NCBI GenBank assembly: GCA_002067795.1
Contig: MVQI01000062.1
Span: 1-40,119 of the forward strand
Length of the DNA: 40,119 nucleotides
Reading direction: 5' to 3'
DNA from: Methanosaeta sp. PtaB.Bin039
GTDB lineage: Archaea > Halobacteriota > Methanosarcinia > Methanotrichales > Methanotrichaceae
The position numbers were made by a program, and so were the translations under genes. This document shows, one piece after another, positions 24,009 through 33,700 of this stretch (position 1 is the first letter of the stretch; the number at the start of each line of letters is the position of its first letter). The notes under the pieces were generated by a model. That model saw nothing but the letters and a program-made list of their open reading frames with translations. It had not been told where the DNA came from and did not search any database.

Positions 24009-25217
24009 TTGGGCCCAACGACCGACATACTGAGTGCGAAAGATCTGGTGTTCTCATACAGCGACGGCCACCAGGCGCTTCGTGGGGTCACGGTGGCCCT
24101 GGATGAGGGGAGCAAAGTTGCCCTGGTTGGCCCTAACGGTGCCGGCAAGTCGACGCTCATGCTCATGTTCAACGCCATACTGCGCCCGACCACAGGAAGC
24201 GTGCTGTTCCGGCAAAAGGCGATCTCATACAGCCAATCCTCGGTCCGTGAGATCCGAAAGCATGTGGGTATGGTGCTTCAGAATCCCGACGACCAGATCT
24301 TCGCTCCCACCGTTTATCAGGACGTGGCCTTCGGGCCGATCAACCTGGGCTATCCCCAGGAGAAGGTGGACCGCTATGTGGGGTATGCATTGAGCTATGT
24401 GGGGCTTTCAGGGTACGAGAAGCGCCCCCCACATCACCTTAGTGGCGGAGAGAAGAAGCGCGTCGCACTGGCGGGAGTGCTTGCGATGGAGCCAGATGTG
24501 CTGGTCTTAGATGAGCCGACAAGCAATCTGGACCCTGCAAGCGCTGAGGAGATAATGGAGATGCTGGATGAGCTGAACCTCTACGGCAAGACCGTGATAA
24601 TAGCCACCCATGACGTGGAGCTCGCTTACCGCTGGGCAGACCAGGTTGTGTTGATGGATAGCGGAATGGTTCTCAGGCAGGGGCCTCCGGAGGATGTATT
24701 CTCGGAGACCAGGATTCTGCGGAGAGCCAGAATGAAGCTGCCGGTGGTTGTGGAGCTCTACAGGGAGATGGCTGCCCGCGGGCTAATAGAGCGGACCGAT
24801 TCGCCTCCCAAGTCGGTCCTTGCCCTGCTCGATATGATGGACAGGCAGGCCAGGGCAGACGGGCGCCAGCGATCTTTGGCGCGGCCTGGAAAGATCTTCG
24901 TCTGCGACCTCGAAAAAGCAGACGCCGGTTCCATCCGGGACCTGCTATCCTTTGGCCAGGCCAGCTACATCGGGGCCATGGGGACCAGAGCCAAGCTGAT
25001 GGCTCAGGACGAGCAGCTGGACCTGGACTTTTCGTATGGCGTGATCGATAAATGCATCCTAAAGGCCATCGCCGGCAAGACATCCCTCATCATAACCTCC
25101 GGCGGCATGGTGGAGCGGGCCATCACAAGGATAAGGGAATACAGCGCAGAGTCCGGGGTCCGGATCGAGGCTGAAGAGCTGAATAACAGACCTCCCGTGG
25201 GTGGCGTTAAGGATTGA
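24009..25217 (+). CDS. cbiO: ECF transporter ATPase CbiO with an unusual C-terminal extension
   Basis: The ABC ATPase energises cobalt/nickel uptake. Numbering from the TTG at 24009 shows Walker A GPNGAGKS at 41-48, the Q-loop glutamine at 91, LSGGE at 144-148, Walker B V-L-V-L-D-E at 164-169 and switch H201. Typical CbiO proteins end near residue 280, but this one continues to 402. The extra part (about 290-402) looks like an alpha/beta domain with I-F-V-C-D-L, a glycine-rich S-Y-I-G-A-M-G-T-R and an I-I-T-S-G-G-M loop. I do not recognise it; a regulatory or nucleotide/metal-binding role is a guess. The start is uncertain: TTG abuts AAAAGGAG, while ACG at 24018, nine bases after it, would give the usual M-T-D-I-L. 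Confidence 0.9.
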   Translation: MGPTTDILSAKDLVFSYSDGHQALRGVTVALDEGSKVALVGPNGAGKSTLMLMFNAILRPTTGSVLFRQKAISYSQSSVREIRKHVGMVLQNPDDQIFAPTVYQDVAFGPINLGYPQEKVDRYVGYALSYVGLSGYEKRPPHHLSGGEKKRVALAGVLAMEPDVLVLDEPTSNLDPASAEEIMEMLDELNLYGKTVIIATHDVELAYRWADQVVLMDSGMVLRQGPPEDVFSETRILRRARMKLPVVVELYREMAARGLIERTDSPPKSVLALLDMMDRQARADGRQRSLARPGKIFVCDLEKADAGSIRDLLSFGQASYIGAMGTRAKLMAQDEQLDLDFSYGVIDKCILKAIAGKTSLIITSGGMVERAITRIREYSAESGVRIEAEELNNRPPVGGVKD

Positions 25218-25279
25218 GCGGGTAGGGGAGTGGGGGTTAGAAAAAAGGATGAGTTTACCCGCTCACGAATCTACCTTTT
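25216..25279 (+). terminator. Terminator of the cbi operon
   Basis: GAGCGGGTA at 25216-25224, overlapping the cbiO stop, pairs exactly with TACCCGCTC at 25256-25264. A TTTT tract at 25276-25279 follows. The loop is long (31 bases). Confidence 0.4.
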
Positions 25280-25436
25280 GTTGATCATATAAATAGTTTT
25301 CCAGACTGGCGAGAGGAAAGGCTCCACCACTATCGATTAATCTTTTGACCACAATTGGATTGTGCTGGCCAGATCAGCCACCTATTGGCAAACAGCAGGG
25401 CTTTGGTTAAGGCAAACATGATGTCATCGATTTCTG
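25280..25436. other. Gap between cbiO and larB
   Basis: Part of a 261-base convergent gap. A TATA-like ATCATATAAATAG occurs at about 25284-25296 with no gene behind it. A short untranslated RNA is possible but unsupported. Confidence 0.25.
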
Positions 25437-25462
25437 ATAAAACCATCGGAAGAGGGCTTCCG
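25437..25462 (-). terminator. Probable larB terminator
   Basis: On the minus strand, CGGAAG (25462-25457) and CTTCCG (25452-25447) form a six-pair hairpin with a four-base loop. A short TTTT tract (25442-25438 region) follows. It stands 17 bases past the larB stop. Confidence 0.4.
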
Positions 25463-25478
25463 GTCCGATTCGCATTGA

Positions 25479-26255
25479 TCATCTCCGGCGCTCCCAGGCC
25501 CGCTGAAGTGCGATCTTTCCGGCGAAGGCCCCGGCTACGAAGCCGGCATCGATGTTAACCACTGCCAGGACCGAGCAGGACTGAAGCATGCTTAAAAGAG
25601 CCGCCTGGCCCTTCCCTCCTGCGCCATACCCGGTCGAGACTGGAAGGCCTATTACCGGTGCATCGACAAGCCCCGCCACCACTGCAGGAAGCGTGCCCTC
25701 TCTGCCTGCAGCCACCACCAGGGCGTCCATCGACCTCATCCGCTCCAGGGTGGGAAACAGGCGGTGAATTCCTGCCACACCGACATCGTAATCACAGGTT
25801 ATGCGGCAACCCATCTCCTCTGCTGTTATCCTGGCCTCCTCTGCCACAGGGATGTCGGCTGTACCGGCAGACAGCACCCCGACCCGCCCCCCCAAGTCCT
25901 TCCACTCTCCACGGCGGAGCAGGGCGATACGGGCCTGCTCGCTCCAACTGAAGCTGGCCCCTTCGGGCACGCTGGCGCATCTCAAGGCCTCCAGCTGAGG
26001 CTGGGATACCCTGGTTATGATCACCGAACCGGCGGCATTCAGGTGAGCCAGGGCGATCTCGACCAGGCCCTCAGCTGTCTTTCCCTCGGCAAGCACCGCT
26101 TCAGGGACACCGATCCTGTCAGCCCGCCACGGATCGATCTTGGCGATCTCGCCCACCTGGTTATAGCTGAGCATCCGGACCTGCCTGACCGCCTCCTCGA
26201 CAGAGATCTCCTGGCAGGAGAGCTTCTTCAACAGATCTCGCAGAGGGGTATTCAT
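25479..26255 (-). CDS. larB: LarB, pyridinium-3,5-biscarboxylic acid mononucleotide synthase
   Basis: LarB carboxylates and hydrolyses nicotinic acid adenine dinucleotide, the first step towards the nickel-pincer nucleotide cofactor. The 258-residue product has a short N-terminal helical part and a PurE-like domain with G-V-L-S-A-G-T-A-D-I-P-V-A-E-E-A (about 127-142), C-D-Y-D-V-G-V-A-G-I-H-R and V-A-A-G-R-E-G-T-L-P-A-V-V-A-G-L, all diagnostic. No larC or larE is present in the window. There is no ribosome binding site, and the TATA box lies about 32 bases upstream, so the message is probably leaderless. Confidence 0.92.
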   Translation of the reverse strand: MNTPLRDLLKKLSCQEISVEEAVRQVRMLSYNQVGEIAKIDPWRADRIGVPEAVLAEGKTAEGLVEIALAHLNAAGSVIITRVSQPQLEALRCASVPEGASFSWSEQARIALLRRGEWKDLGGRVGVLSAGTADIPVAEEARITAEEMGCRITCDYDVGVAGIHRLFPTLERMRSMDALVVAAGREGTLPAVVAGLVDAPVIGLPVSTGYGAGGKGQAALLSMLQSCSVLAVVNIDAGFVAGAFAGKIALQRAWERRR

Positions 26256-26320
26256 GACCGGTGGTTAAGGATTGCTGGGCATAAAGGTTTATCTTTCAGC
26301 CTCTGCCTCTCAGCTATTAT
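26256..26320. promoter_or_regulatory. Compact divergent promoter for larB and the EndoQ gene
   Basis: The 65-base gap holds overlapping AT-rich boxes. CTTTATGC on the minus strand (about 26283-26290) lies roughly 32 bases from the larB ATG, and GTTTATCTTT on the plus strand (about 26288-26297) lies roughly 30 bases from the ATG at 26321. Both spacings fit leaderless transcripts, and the two boxes cannot easily be occupied at once. Confidence 0.45.
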
Positions 26321-27598
26321 ATGAGGATCAACCTTGACCTGCATATCCATTCCCGGTTCTCCGCAGCCACATCCGAGCGCATGGACCTGCCGATGATCGC
26401 GGTTGAGGCTGCAAAGAAAGGGGTGGAGCTGGTCGGTACTGGTGACTGTTTCCATCCGCGCTGGCAGGAGGAGATAGGAAGGCTGGCCGAGGAGGATGGA
26501 GTATTTCGGCTTTCCGAGGGCCGGCTTTTTAGGTCCTCCTTCGTGCTCTCCGGCGAGGTTGAGGACTGCAATAAGGTCCACCACCTGATACTTGTCCCCG
26601 ATATGGCCAAGGCCCAGGAGCTCTCGGCGATCTTCGCCGCCCATTCAGCCAACCTCCACTCTGAAGGCCGGCCTGCGCTGCAGATGGAGGGGCCAGCCAT
26701 AGCAGACGCCGCTCGGGAAGCGGGCTGTCTGATTGGGCCATCTCACGCCTTCACCCCGTGGACAGGCGTCTTCGCCCACCACCGGACATTGAGAGAGGCT
26801 TATGGCGGCGGCGCCTCTTCCATTGACTTCCTGGAGCTTGGACTATCTGCAGATTCCGATTATGCCGACCGCATATCTGAGCTTCACCCGTTGACTTTCC
26901 TGACCAACTCCGATGCTCATTCCCCGTGGTCGAACAAGCTTGGCCGGGAGTTCAACCAGATGGAGATGGAGGAGATAAGCTTCCCCGAACTGGCCATGGC
27001 TATCCGCCGGCACCGGGGACGCCGCCCAACGCTCAACGTGGGATTTTATCCTGAGGAGGGAAAGTACAACCGCACAGCCTGCACCCGGTGTTACCAGCAG
27101 TACTCCCGCCAGGAGATGGAGGATCGACTGGGGCGGTGCCGCTGCGGTGGGCTGATCAAGATGGGTGTTCGGGACCGGGTGGATATGCTGGCCGATCTGC
27201 CTCAGGTCGTCCACCCAGCCCACCGCCCCCCATACCTGCATCTCATACCGCTTGTTGAGATCGTTGCCATGGCTCTGGGGCATAAGAACGTCAATACGGC
27301 TGGGGTTGCGCGGGTATGCAGCCAGATGATAGGCAGCAATACTGAGATCGAGGTCCTCTTAAAATCCGACCTTTCCAGCCTAAATGCAGAGCCACGGGTT
27401 CTGCAGGCTCTTCGTGCCTTCAGACAAGGGACGGTGATCGTCAGACCTGGTGGGGGAGGACGATACGGCCAGGTGAGCCTGCCGGATACGGCAGAAGGCC
27501 GGATCGATGAGCTCGATACGGGCTCGAAGCCGATTCCTTGCGGAGTAGAGGAGCCCACTAATCGCAGCCGGCTCCAGAGGTCTCTGCTGGACTATTGA
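26321..27598 (+). CDS. endoQ: Endonuclease Q (PHP-domain DNA repair nuclease)
   Basis: EndoQ cuts DNA on the 5' side of deaminated bases (uracil, hypoxanthine, xanthine) and abasic sites. The 425-residue product has an N-terminal PHP domain with metal ligands in D-L-H8-I-H10-S, G-T-G-D42-C-F-H45-P, the G-P-S-H-A-F motif and N-S-D-A-H-S. A zinc finger (C254-x2-C257 and C273-x-C275) follows, then a C-terminal domain with an H-P-A-H-R-P-P-Y segment. The layout matches archaeal EndoQ/TIGR00375 proteins. The ATG is probably the first base or so of a leaderless message. Confidence 0.88.
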   Translation: MRINLDLHIHSRFSAATSERMDLPMIAVEAAKKGVELVGTGDCFHPRWQEEIGRLAEEDGVFRLSEGRLFRSSFVLSGEVEDCNKVHHLILVPDMAKAQELSAIFAAHSANLHSEGRPALQMEGPAIADAAREAGCLIGPSHAFTPWTGVFAHHRTLREAYGGGASSIDFLELGLSADSDYADRISELHPLTFLTNSDAHSPWSNKLGREFNQMEMEEISFPELAMAIRRHRGRRPTLNVGFYPEEGKYNRTACTRCYQQYSRQEMEDRLGRCRCGGLIKMGVRDRVDMLADLPQVVHPAHRPPYLHLIPLVEIVAMALGHKNVNTAGVARVCSQMIGSNTEIEVLLKSDLSSLNAEPRVLQALRAFRQGTVIVRPGGGGRYGQVSLPDTAEGRIDELDTGSKPIPCGVEEPTNRSRLQRSLLDY

Positions 27599-27601
27599 GG
27601 C

Positions 27602-27685
27602 TGCATCCTCGAGGTCGTTGATGTCAGGACTGTCTGAACGCCTGTGAGGATGCAACCCCTCTGCAGACTTGAGTCTTGCCTTTTT
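27602..27685 (+). terminator. Inverted repeat and T-run after the EndoQ gene
   Basis: TGCATCCTC (27602-27610) and GAGGATGCA (27646-27654) are exact reverse complements 35 bases apart, and five T follow at 27681-27685. The structure lies between convergent genes. Confidence 0.4.
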
Positions 27686-27705
27686 CACTGGCGATCACGC
27701 CGTCA

Positions 27706-30700
27706 CTAGACCGGCGTGCAGTCCGGGCATGCGTAGTCAGGCGTCGGCTCTGAGCGTCCGCAGGCTGAGCAGGGCACCCAATCAGGGGCCTGCAGCGAGG
27801 CAGGGCAGGCCAGGCCGAAGCAGGTGGGCGGATGCCACCCGGATCTGGATGAGGCCACTCTCCCTGTGCCGCCCACCTCAACTCTCGCTACCAGGTCGGC
27901 AGAGGCTGCGTCTGGCCCATCCACCGAGTACACCTCAAGGTGGGCGCTGTTGGCATATATCCCGTCTCCGGGAGCACTTGACAGGTACTCGATCACCCTG
28001 GTCTCACCTGGCTGCAGGTCCACGATGGTCCAGGCAACTTCAGATCCGTGCTGATACGACGGATCGACGGTGGAGCTGACCAGGCTCATTCCGTCAGGCA
28101 GATGATCCTGGATGAAGGCAACCATCGTGTAGTCCTCCCGGTTTGTCAGGCTTATGCGGTAGAGCACCATCGTTGTATTGTTCAACACATTGGCAGTCTT
28201 GCGGGCGTCAAGCTGGGGCGGGCAGCAGGTCAGCCAGCTCAGCTGCACTGCTGAGAAGTTGCTGGCAACCGTCTGGCCGTCTTCGTGAGTCCCAGTTGCG
28301 AGCACCCGGTTGACCAGGTTGTCCTCCTCATCGGTGATGTTCAGTCGCAGCCGTATCTCGACGGCTTCTCCCACTCCCAGGTTTCGCAGCGTCCAGTTGG
28401 CCTGGCCATCCTGGAGCGCGGAAGGCCTGATGGAGGAGTCCACGAACTCAGTTCCAGGCGGGAAGAGGTCCATTACCTGCACAGGTGCGAAGTCCACGTT
28501 TCCGTCGTTCTCAACGAGTATTCTGTAATCTGCCAGGGTGCTACTCGACAGGTCCACATGCACATCTTTTTGGATGTACAGGTGAGGCTGATCATATCTG
28601 GCCACCCCGGTGAACCGGATCTGCCTTTCAATCTCGTACTCGCCCACATATCGATCGTAGGCAACTGCATCCATGCCGGAATGGTTGCGGGCCCTATCAG
28701 ACTTCACCGCCTTGAAGTCTGCCGTTCCTTTGAAGCTGGCCTTCGTGCTCATCTCGTTGAGACCAGGTGCTTTGGTCTCCTTCTGCAGTCTGTCCAGGTA
28801 GTGGAACTCCTCGCCGATATAAGTGCCACCAAAACTGCCGGACCCGGACGGGTTGCTTTTGGACCACATTCCTTCGCTCCATCTGCCGGAGGCGTTAACC
28901 CAGCGGCTCTCGGTGAGCTGATAGCTGGAACGATCATGGGCCAGCTCGATATCCTTGGCAATGTAGCTGGTGCTGGTATCTATCAGCTCTTCCACCTGGT
29001 ATGATCCGCTGCCCGATTCATGGGTACGCTGACTCTCGCCAACGCGCTGATCCACTGAGACCAATCCCTGACCTGATATCGAGCGGTTGGCTACCACGCT
29101 CTCCCCAATGGCGTCCATCTGACGATACACCCGGAAGCTGCCAAGATAATCCTCCCTTGATTCGAGGACAGGCTCTGCCTCCCATCTGGACTTATTGGTG
29201 AGATTTTCCTTGAGCTTCATGGCCCCGAAGTGGGCCATGCCCTCGAAATCAGAATCCACAAGGAGTGTGGTCCCGTTTTCGTCCATCAGCAGGCTGCTCT
29301 CCCGATCGATCCGATTGGAGTAGGTGTACTCCTCGTTGGTGCTGGCTGCCAATCCCAGGTTTTGCGTTCGCTGCTTCTCGATCCATTTGGTGGAGTAGCT
29401 CAGGGATCGATTCTTGGGCAGGTCGAACGATGTGGGATGATAGGTGGCTGATAGGCTCTTGTTCCAGCTTATCGAGCTGTTCTTATTGCGGTAGCTGATC
29501 TGGTCCGAAGAGTCGTAAGAGCCGCTTCCGTGCTCTCTTACGCTGGCGCATGTGGACGGCGGACCCACCTGGACATCTACCTTGGCCGGATTGGCCGATA
29601 CGCTGTCGTACAGGACCCAGGCTGTGCCCTCCTGGCGGTACAGGAAGGCCTGATTGATCAGTATGACCGGCTTGGTGCACAGGTCGTTGTTGACGTTTAC
29701 GAAGCCCTCACCCTGCACGCTCTGATCCATGAGAAATGTGGTGTTGCCGATGATCTCAGCCACCTGGACCAGGATCTCGATCTTCACCGTCTTGTCCTGT
29801 CCAAGAGAGATCACCCAGATATTATCTCCCTGGGTGGGCTGGGGCGAAGCTGATACGAAAGCCACGCCCCGTGGATACTGGTCCACGATCTTGTACGTGC
29901 CGCTTTGTGTGGCATGGAAGGTGATGGTGTAAGTCACCAGGTCGCCAGGGCCAACCACCCTTGGGGTGGCGGTCTTGGTAAAGAGCCCTTCTGCCAGAAG
30001 CAGAGTCGCCTCGTCCTCATCGGTGACTGCGTCGCCTCCCTGCAACGGGAAGCCCACAACGGTGGCAAGATTGACCAGAGGGCTTTTGTCCTCCTGCCGC
30101 ACCAGGTACGGGATCTCGAAGGCCTTCTCCTCGCCCACGTCCAGGTCGAAGGGATCCAGCTCCAGGTCCAGCATGGTGTCCGAGACGATGATATCAACCA
30201 GTGGAACGTTTCCGGTGTTGCGAACGGCGATCCGGTAGGCGACCTCTTCGCCAGGTCTGGCGGACTCTGGCGTTACCGTCTTGTCTATGGAGATGCCGGG
30301 TAAGGGCACCAGGCCCACCTCTACGGTGGCAGAGGCCGAGCCCTCCACCGGCAGACCGTCAGGATTGGTCCCAGTGGCTTTGACCCGGTTCTCCAGGTAT
30401 CTGGACGGGACCAGCAGACCAGGAGTCTTGCGGTACTGCTGGCTGAGAAGCTCACCTGCAATGTCAAGGACCTGCACCAGGGTGTCTCCAGTCTGGTAGT
30501 CTCTGATAGTCAGTGTCTTCTGACCGGCCGCCGGCATATCGTAGTCTATTCGCAGGGACTGCCTTGTGGACTGAGAGGTGTAGAGGTCAGACCTCCCAGC
30601 TGGCCCGTATAGGGAGAGGAGCTGATCACCCTGCGAGGTTCGGGAGAACTCAGACCTGATCAGCGTCTCGTTCTGGTCTAAAATCTCCAATAGCTGCTGG

Positions 30701-33700
30701 CCGTCGGTCATATTGGTGTAGCTGCAGACGGATAAGTTGCCGCCAGCCGCGCTGGGCAGCTCCTGGCACAGGCCGCCGCTTCGGTTAAAGCTGTCCCGCT
30801 CTGCAATCATCCGCTCCAGTCGGAGCTCAAGGACCGTGCGGTTTCTCAGGAGGGCCTGTATGATCTCTTCGCCTGCCAGAGGCTCACCATCAGCTGGCCC
30901 CGAGTCGGTCATCACATGCAACCGGGGCTCTTGCTGGATACGCTCCGGTTCTGCGGACATTGTGTTGAGCGCCAGCTGCAAAGACTCGTCCACCCTGGCA
31001 GAAACGTGGATCACAACAGGGCTGTCGTGCGGCGACAGGCTATCGATCGTCCAGGTGATTGTCTGGCCTGAGATATCCCGGCTGCCCGAGAAGTCATCGC
31101 TCTGATAGATCAAGCCAAGAGGCAGCGTATCCTCCACCACCAGCGGTGAGAGGATCGCTTCGCCGTTATTGGATACGGTTATGGTGAATGTGACTGTATC
31201 TCCGGGATAGGCCACGGTGGGTGAAGCCTCCTTGGTCACGTCGATCGATGCGATCTGAGGCTCCTCCTGCTCCACAATTATCTCGGTGGTAGCCGTACTG
31301 CAGTCAGTTGCATCCGGATCAGCATCCGCGTGGGTCAAGCAGGCGGTATTGGATAAGGCCTCTATCTCCAGATCTTTGATGCTGTATGGGACCTTCACCG
31401 TGATGGTCAGGACAGGTGGCGAAGCTTCTCTCGCCAGATCGCCTATTCTCCAGGAGATCGTTCGGCTATTCGAGTCGTAGCTGAATGTTCCAACCGATGC
31501 GTCTGCCGTATCGTAATCCACGCCGTTTGGCAGGGTATCGGTGACCACTACATCATGGGCATCGGATGGGCCGCTGTTTGTTACTGTCACGGTATATGTC
31601 AATTGAGTTTCGGAATTTACCGGGATTATAACCGGATCTGGGGAGTCGGTCTTTTCCAGATCCACATCCGCAATGCATGGATCGATGTTTATCAGTATTT
31701 CGTCGCTGACCTCCTCAACGCAGGCAATTGCCGGAATGGCGCTCAGCGTCAGGATGACTGAGCCTGAAGCGAGATCTCCGGCTCCCGGGTAGTATGTGGT
31801 GCTTGATGATCCAGGGTTCTGGAAGGATCCGTCGCCGCGAGTCGTCCATGTCGGGGTGGACTGGTCGGAGGCTGTCCCGGCCAGCTGTACCGGGCTGTCG
31901 GAGCATACGGTCTGGTCGGGTCCGGCAGAGACCCAGACGGCTTCATTGGCGTTGTTCACGGTGACCTTCTGGTCGCAGCTTGTCTGATGGCCGGAGCTGT
32001 CGGTCACGGTCCAGGTGATCGTTGTGGTTCCAATCGGGTACGGATCGTTCAATGCCTGGCCATCGCTGCGGACTCCCTGAACCGATCCTATTTTGCAGTT
32101 GTCGTCTGCAGTCGGTTCGGTCACGGTCGCCTGCGCATTGCAAACGCCTTCATCGGTATTAATCTCGATGTCTTCCGGACATGTAAGCGCAGGGTCCTCG
32201 TCGTCTGTGACGGTGACATCGAACGAGCAGCTGACCGAGTTTCCAGCGTTATCGGTGGCAGTGTACGTGACTGTAGTCGTCCCTACAGGAAACGTCTCTG
32301 CTGGCTCGTGGTCTGATGATAGCTCAACCTCCCCGCAGTTGTCAGTGGCTGCAGGCGGTGTCCAGGTAACCGTTGCACTGCACGTTCCTTCAGCCGCGGT
32401 CTGTGTGATATCGTCCGGACATGTCAGCGACGGGTCCTCGTCGTCTGTGACGGTGACGTCAAACGAGCAGCTGACCGAGTTTCCAGCGTTATCGGTGGCA
32501 GTGTACGTGACTGTAGTCGTCCCTACAGGGAACGTCTCTCCTGGCTGGTGATCTGATGAAAGCTCAACCTCCCCGCAGTTGTCAGTGGCTGCAGGCGGTG
32601 TCCAGGTAACCGTTGCACTGCATGTTCCCTCGTCTGCGGTCTGTGTGATATCGTCCGGACATGTAAATGCAGGGTCCTCGTCGTCTGTGACGGTGACATC
32701 AAACGAGCAGCTGACCGAGTTTCCAGCGTCATCGGTGGCAGTGTACGTGACTGTAGTCGTCCCTACCGGAAACGTCTCTCCTGGCTCGTGGTCTGATGAT
32801 AGATCAACCTCCCCGCAGTTGTCAGTGGCTGCAGGCGGTGTCCATGTGACAATCGCACCGCATGTTCCCTCGTCTGCGGTCTGTGTGATATCGTCCGGAC
32901 ATGTCAGCGACGGATTCTCGTCGTCTGTGACGGTGACATCAAACGAGCAGCTGACCGAGTTTCCAGCGTTATCGGTGGCAGTGTACGTGACCGTGGTCGT
33001 CCCTACAGGAAACGTCTCTCCTGGCTCGTGGTCTGATGATAGATCAACCTCCCCGCAGTTGTCAGTGGCTGCAGGCGGTGTCCATGTGACAATCGCACCG
33101 CAAATCCCTGCATTGTTGATCTGAGATATATCAGTTGGACAGCCGGTGATCACAGGAAGGGCATCGTCCCTCACCGGCACGGTTGCGGTTGCAGTGCTGC
33201 TCACCTGATCCGGATAATCGGCCGAACACACATGCCCGGATGCCGTAACTGTATTGGTGACAGGTGAGCAGACATCTATTACAGTAAAGGTACCAGAGTA
33301 TAACCAGGTCTCGCCTGATTGCAGGATCCCGTCGCCATTGTCCCCAGCCGGACCCGAAAGCGTTAGCAGTGTGTCAGTCACAGATAATCCAAACAGCGGG
33401 ATCTGTCCCGGATTTGTGACAGCAACCTGATAAGTTATCACATCATTGAGACTGGCAGGAGAATCTGTTGTATATGGCTCCTGATAGGTCTTGGTAACCG
33501 CTATCTGAGCGCCCGACGGCCTTGTTGGAACGCTATAGCTGGCAGTCACAGGGGTTAAGGAGAAACCTGTAGCTCCTCCACCGGGATAATACTTGGCATT
33601 GGCAGTTGCCGTATTCTTGATCTCCAGGCACACGTCCTGCGGGCGGACCGCGTAGCTGCCAGTATAGGTCCACACCTCACCAACTTCCAGGACTCCAGAT

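Noticed and set aside
32093-33124. Plus-strand repetitive frames rich in Val, Ser and Thr
   Set aside because: They are the antisense image of the four HYR repeats of the giant surface protein.
32182-33141. CRISPR array
   Set aside because: The 240-bp period, contiguous units and coding content fit tandem protein-domain repeats, not short repeats with spacers.
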